NCBI GenBank assembly: GCA_026745465.1
Contig: JACYXH010000087.1
Location: forward strand, 2,127,811 to 2,191,810
DNA: 64,000 nt
From: Lota lota
Lineage: Eukaryota; Chordata; Actinopteri; Gadiformes; Lotidae
Reading direction: 5' to 3'
Positions 59,765 to 64,000 of this stretch are shown here, piece by piece; position 1 is the stretch's first letter; each line of letters begins with the position of its first letter. A program made the position numbers and the translations under genes. The notes beneath the pieces were generated by a model. It saw nothing but the letters and a program-made list of their open reading frames with translations. It did not search any database and was not told the DNA's origin.

Positions 59765-60742
59765 ATGTGGGTCTCTGTGCTCGTCCTCTTGCTCGGAGTG
59801 GTGTGGAACTCCGTCAACCTGCTGGCCACGCTGGGCCAGCCACACCCGCTACAGCCGGCCTCTCTGATCATCGGCCTCATCTCCTCCGCCAACATCCTGC
59901 TGGACGCTACCACCCTCGCCATGCAGGCCTTTGTGTCGGAGGGCATGTTCCTCCACGCCTGGCTCCCGCTGTACTTCCGAGTGCTGATCGTGGTGTGGCT
60001 GGGCACGAGCGCGGTCAGCTTCTGGAGCGTGGCGTTGCTCAGCACGCTCTACTGCGTCACGGTGGTCCGGTCCTCCTCGCCGCTCCTCCTCGCTGTCAAG
60101 AGGAACGCGGGAGTCGTCGTCCGTGCCGGGCTAGCGCTAACGCTTGTCTCCTCCTACCTGACGTTCCTCCCGTTCCTCTGCCTGCAGACACGTTATGACC
60201 CGTGCTCAACCCACGCCTCAAACAACCCAATCACGCTGAACGCTACCAATGCCTCGCAGAGCCTCCCTCAGAAGGCCCTTCAGAACTTCACAGAGAACGT
60301 CACATGCGTCTCCTCTGTGATTGGGTTTCCTGTCCAGGTGAATTTGGATGTCTACGTGGTCTCCTTCGTCAGCTACCTGCTCCTACTCCCACTGTTCACC
60401 ATGTTGCCTACATCTCTGCGCTTGGTCGTCTACCTCTGTAACCACGCCCTGTCCATGAGGGCCAATCACGGCGGCATCGGCAGACCCGACTCCTACCTGC
60501 TCGTGTGTGGGGTGACGGTGGCCCTGGTGGGCATCTTTGTCAGCACCCTGATCACCATCTCCTTCTTCTACCTCTACTCAACCTTCCACTCCCAAATCAG
60601 CAGTGAAGTCCTGTTCAATGCCTTTTCCTACTACTGTGTGGCGTCTGCCGCTCTCCTCTCTGCCTCCAACCTCCCGCTGAGGGAGCGCCTGCGAACTCTA
60701 TTCTGCAGACCGCACGCTGTCCAGGAGATGAGTGCACCGTAG
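59765..60742 (+). CDS. Taste receptor type 2 (bitter) family GPCR, single exon, 325 aa
   Basis: An intact intronless frame of the usual T2R size (about 300-330 residues) with seven hydrophobic segments. T2R-like landmarks are: LLGVVWNSVNLL in TM1; FWSVALLSTLYCVTVV then SSPLLLAVKRN at the end of TM3 and in loop 2, where mammalian T2Rs have the FYFLKI...LWLK pattern; LCNHALSMRANHGGIGRPDS before TM6, matching LxxHxxxMxxNxxGxxxP; and ASNLPLRERLR after TM7. The loop between TM4 and TM5 has four N-glycosylation sequons (NAT, NAS, NFT, NVT), where T2Rs carry a conserved glycan. T2Rs sense bitter compounds in taste cells through gustducin-type G proteins. GC content is higher than in flanking DNA. 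V1R/ORA receptors are related but fit the loop-3 motif less well. Confidence 0.82.
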   Translation: MWVSVLVLLLGVVWNSVNLLATLGQPHPLQPASLIIGLISSANILLDATTLAMQAFVSEGMFLHAWLPLYFRVLIVVWLGTSAVSFWSVALLSTLYCVTVVRSSSPLLLAVKRNAGVVVRAGLALTLVSSYLTFLPFLCLQTRYDPCSTHASNNPITLNATNASQSLPQKALQNFTENVTCVSSVIGFPVQVNLDVYVVSFVSYLLLLPLFTMLPTSLRLVVYLCNHALSMRANHGGIGRPDSYLLVCGVTVALVGIFVSTLITISFFYLYSTFHSQISSEVLFNAFSYYCVASAALLSASNLPLRERLRTLFCRPHAVQEMSAP

Positions 60743-63700
60743 TTTGAGTTTCTCCTTGTGTCACACATAAACAAGTAGAATGTTACAATGGGGATTGTGG
60801 ATGGTTAAAAATGGCACCATCCCTTTGTAGTCAGTCAGATAGGTAGTAATCAGTTTCACCAAAGATGGTGCAGTTACTGTAGGTAGAATTGTATTGTTTT
60901 GTTCAACCTTAAAGGTGCAGAGTGTAGAATTGTGTGGCATCTAGCGGAACAGATTGACAAACAAATTGAATATGATATTCATAAGTATGTTTTAATTAGT
61001 GTGTAATCCTATGAAAATAATAATCGTTGTTTTTCTTACCTTAGAATGAGCCCTTTATATCTACAGAGAGAGCGGGTCCTCTTCCATAGAGCCCGCCATG
61101 TTGCACCGCCATGTTTATACAGTAGTGTTGAGGAATTAATCCCCCTCCCTGCCAAACATCGGTCTCTATCCCTCCACTACTCTTGAGGAGTCGATCTAAC
61201 AATTTATGTATATTCACCTTCATCCTGTCAATAATCCCCCTCCCTGCCAAACATCGGTCTATCTCTCCACTACTCTTGAGGAGTTGATCGAACAATTTAT
61301 GTGTATTCACCTTCAACCGGTTCTCATCCTCCTCCCTGCCAGACCTCTGTTTCCAACCCCAAATGGCCCTTCTTTTGTTCCCCCCCACACTGTTATTTGA
61401 TGACACCTTTTCCCTACCCTCACGCCCCCCCTTGCCAGATCCCCGTTTCTGTGTCTCCCTTATCATGTGTTTTGCTATACTGTGTTTTGTGATGAATTAA
61501 GGAGAGTAATAATGGGAGAGCACGCAGGATTAACACGCAGGAAGGCAGCATTTAAGCAACCACAGAAGGACTGTGGTGTTTGTTTTGGGTATCCTGCGCG
61601 AGCCCACGAATAAAGTGTTGAACATGAAAAATTTACTAATTTTTTAAACGAACTTGGAAACTTGCACCTTGATTTGAACCTACTTCGTCAGTATCCCAGA
61701 AAGGACAAACCTTTCCAAATCTAGTTTTAAACAATCATAATTGCTATCTTACTTGTAAGCTATGACCTATAGTTTTACAGACTAAATAACTAAATACAAT
61801 TTATAAATCTATCAAGGAACCTCATCACTTGACAGTTGGCTACCCAATGCATCCTCTTCTTTTTGTCATTTTTGGCAGTCTCTGCACCTCTTGATGTAGC
61901 CTATCATCCCCTTTCCAGTCAAAGCAATGACTATGTCTGTGTTCGCTGAAGGCAAAACAAGCTGGGGCAAATAGAATCAGCCTGAAGTAGTGGGCGACAC
62001 CAACTATCAAAAGTATGTAATTGTGCTGTTGTTGGGAGCTAGAAATAAAGAATTGTCAATAATTGTATTTTTTGGTCTTTTCCTCCGAAATTTAGGAAAC
62101 TTGGAGGAATCTGATTTATCGCACACGCTATAAGTTTGCCTTCAGGTCTCTGCCAGAAAGGCAGAAAGACTTTAGCAAAGCAGGTGACGTAGTATAAAGA
62201 CAGACAAAGTACATTCGTTGGGGGTCGCGGTGGATGACTGGGTCAAACACAGGATTTACAGCCAGGAGTCCGGGGTCCCATATTCTTTTTAGACTTAAAT
62301 GACTTATTGTTTTCAGGTTTGTTTAATTATTTTGAGTTTTCAGGCACAGTTCGGCTATGTGTAGGCCACACAACTACTTTGTGAGATTTAGGCAACACAG
62401 CTACTCCGTTAGGGTTAGGGTTAGTTCAGAGACGCCAGACTCAGATGAAAATTACCCTCTTCACACACTCTCATGCCACACCTCCTATTTCTCAATCCAA
62501 TTAAGCACTAATTTGCAATCTGAATCGTACGATTCGATAATTTTTTCGTAAGATGCGCGCACATGTTTATATTTTCTGTACCGATCGAGTTCACGCAGAA
62601 AGAGCAGAGTGCACTGATTTCAGCCCACAGCCACACTGTAGTAGCAACGGCATGCTGTAAAATGTTTGTAGTAAGTTTAAGCCAATGGTCAATGGTGATC
62701 ATTAACCACAAGGTCAATGATCTATGTTAATTTCTTTAGGGTTTGGGTAAGGACAAGAAGTTATGAAACTTGGGAAATGGCTGTAAATAGTTATGTTTCT
62801 TTACTTCAAGTACAGAAATGATAAATACATCTCTTCAGCGGCGACCCCTGAATGGGCCCCAAAATAAATTGCCCCTCAAATCACACTCGAAGGTTTTCTG
62901 AAAACTTGGCAGTTAGACAACTCAACTACTTGGTTAGGATTAGGCAACACAACTACTTGGTTAGGTTTAGGCAGAAAGCTCTTCTTGGCTGAAAGATTAC
63001 TGCCAGAAAGGGCCTGTGTGCTGATTTATCTCATAACTGTCCTAGCGAATTGTAGCTAACTTTTAGCTATGGCCAGAGACAATCCCATAGATATACCAAT
63101 TATGTAGGTAACTTAGGTTAACAAACATTTGACTTAACAAATATGAAATGTAGGTTACTTTATTACACTAGTGCAGTTTGCCGTCAAGATGTAGCTATTT
63201 GCTCTACTGTATTTACAATAACCTTTGTCTAGAAACGGACAGTATTTTTCTCTGTCAGGAAACATTATAAATCTTGTTACTACATATATATATTGTATAT
63301 ATATATATTTATTTATTTATATATATATATTTAATTATTCGTACCGTTTTAATCCAGCGACGAAACGGAAGCATGCATGTTCTCCTTTGACGGTCTTCTA
63401 TACTACCAGGGTAGCCTACAATAAAATCGAATTTCCCTTTAGTAAGCAGATGTTGTTTAGGGTTTATTATGCTAGGATGTGTCTGATCTCGGAAGTCAGA
63501 TGCATCCATTACGGATACAAAATTGACAGGATCGATTTCTGGTGGTGGTCGTGTTGGCTCAACCTCAACCCCCACCACCATAATTAGAGCTTCGTTTTAG
63601 GTTTTTGATATCTAAAAAAGTGTTTGAAATGTTAACACATAGTCAAATAAACGGTATTACTTTTGCCCAGGATTAAAATGTTGTGGTAAGTGCCTATCGT

Positions 63701-63936
63701 TTAAGGTTATGGTAATAGTTGTGCATGGTGAATGCTGGACAATATACAGACAACACAAGGTCGCATTGCTAAACACAATATTTAATTCACACCACAAATT
63801 AAGAAATATCTCAATCAAAGTTCAAGAACTATCACACATTGTGAATGAAACAGCAAACTCTTGAGAATTTCCAAATTATTTCATCACCCTGCATATACGA
63901 AAATAGGAAATGCAGTGAAGCAGTTTGACCTCACGG
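60743..63936. other. Intergenic region downstream of the taste receptor
   Basis: No gene is supported. An AATAAA at about 61,607 (plus) could end a transcript. TTAAAGGTGCAGAGTGTAG at about 60,910 begins a sequence like a common fish dispersed repeat that runs to about 61,120. AACTACTTGGTTAGGTTTAGG units near 62,925-62,975 and 62,370-62,420 look like another dispersed repeat. AT-rich (TA)n/(TTTA)n lies near 63,280-63,335. Confidence 0.5.
61135..61330 (+). repeat. Tandem duplication of about 99 bp
   Basis: Two diverged copies of CCCCCTCCCTGCCAAACATC plus ACTACTCTTGAGGAGT and AACAATTTATGT. A partial third start (TCCTCCCTGCCAGACCTC) follows. Confidence 0.8.
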
Positions 63937-64000
63937 TCAGGTGAACATCTTGTGAATGTGAGGCTTGAGGAAGTCGAGCATTCCGTTGTCCTGGAAAGTC
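63937..64000 (-). CDS. Possible C-terminal exon of an unidentified minus-strand gene (partial)
   Basis: The minus strand reads TFQDNGMLDFLKPHIHKMFT followed by TGA at 63939-63937. An ATTAAA polyadenylation-like signal lies about 150 nt downstream (about 63,786). The peptide looks like a real, compact protein end, but I do not recognise the family and only 64 bases are visible. At least one other frame is also open, so this remains tentative. Confidence 0.3.
   Translation of the reverse strand, partial: TFQDNGMLDFLKPHIHKMFT

Noticed and set aside
62220-62300. tRNA-like sequence GGTGGATGACTGGGTCAAAC
   Set aside because: No convincing B box or cloverleaf could be traced; at most a degraded repeat.

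Overview
The window looks like a piece of a teleost fish genome. The genes have vertebrate exon-intron structure. Many introns are only about 90-300 bp, others are swollen by micro- and minisatellites. There are tRNA-derived SINEs and short inverted-repeat DNA transposons of the kind common in ray-finned fish, and an intronless bitter-taste-type receptor. The species cannot be named from the sequence alone.

Layout. (1) Positions 1 to about 38,200, minus strand: most of an unc13b (Munc13-2) gene, from its first coding exon (ATG at 37,866) to the beginning of the MUN domain, where it leaves the left edge. I assembled 22 coding exons with consistent reading phase. They encode the N-terminal C2A domain, a linker, two enormous exons (25,117-20,359 and 20,269-9,948; 5,027 codons together), the calmodulin-binding helix, C1, C2B and the first part of MUN. 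Skipping both giant exons keeps the frame and gives an ordinary ubMunc13-2-like protein. (2) About 38,200-39,600: a divergent intergenic stretch. (3) About 39,600-56,021, plus strand: a complete rusc2 (iporin) gene with one noncoding and 12 coding exons, about 1,539 residues, carrying a RUN domain and a C-terminal SH3 domain. UNC13B and RUSC2 are also neighbours on human 9p13, which supports both calls. (4) 59,765-60,742, plus strand: a single-exon T2R-type taste receptor. (5) The last 64 bases may hold the C-terminal exon of an unidentified minus-strand gene.

Function. UNC13B primes synaptic vesicles at the presynaptic active zone. RUSC2 is a RUN/SH3 adaptor of Rab-dependent membrane traffic. 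They are head-to-head neighbours, but nothing here shows joint regulation.

The most unusual features are: the giant unc13b cassette, with dozens of short hydrophobic Gly-Leu-Leu-Ser-Gly-Leu-Phe-like motifs, a degenerate repeat of about 130 residues, and many PxDLS-like peptides resembling CtBP/RIBEYE docking sites; intronic minisatellites whose units contain copies of the neighbouring exon end plus 5' splice site (several unc13b introns) or of the 3' splice site (rusc2); and a stretch of about 818 nt without a single AG before one rusc2 acceptor. Exon boundaries, motif counts and repeat periods were read by eye.
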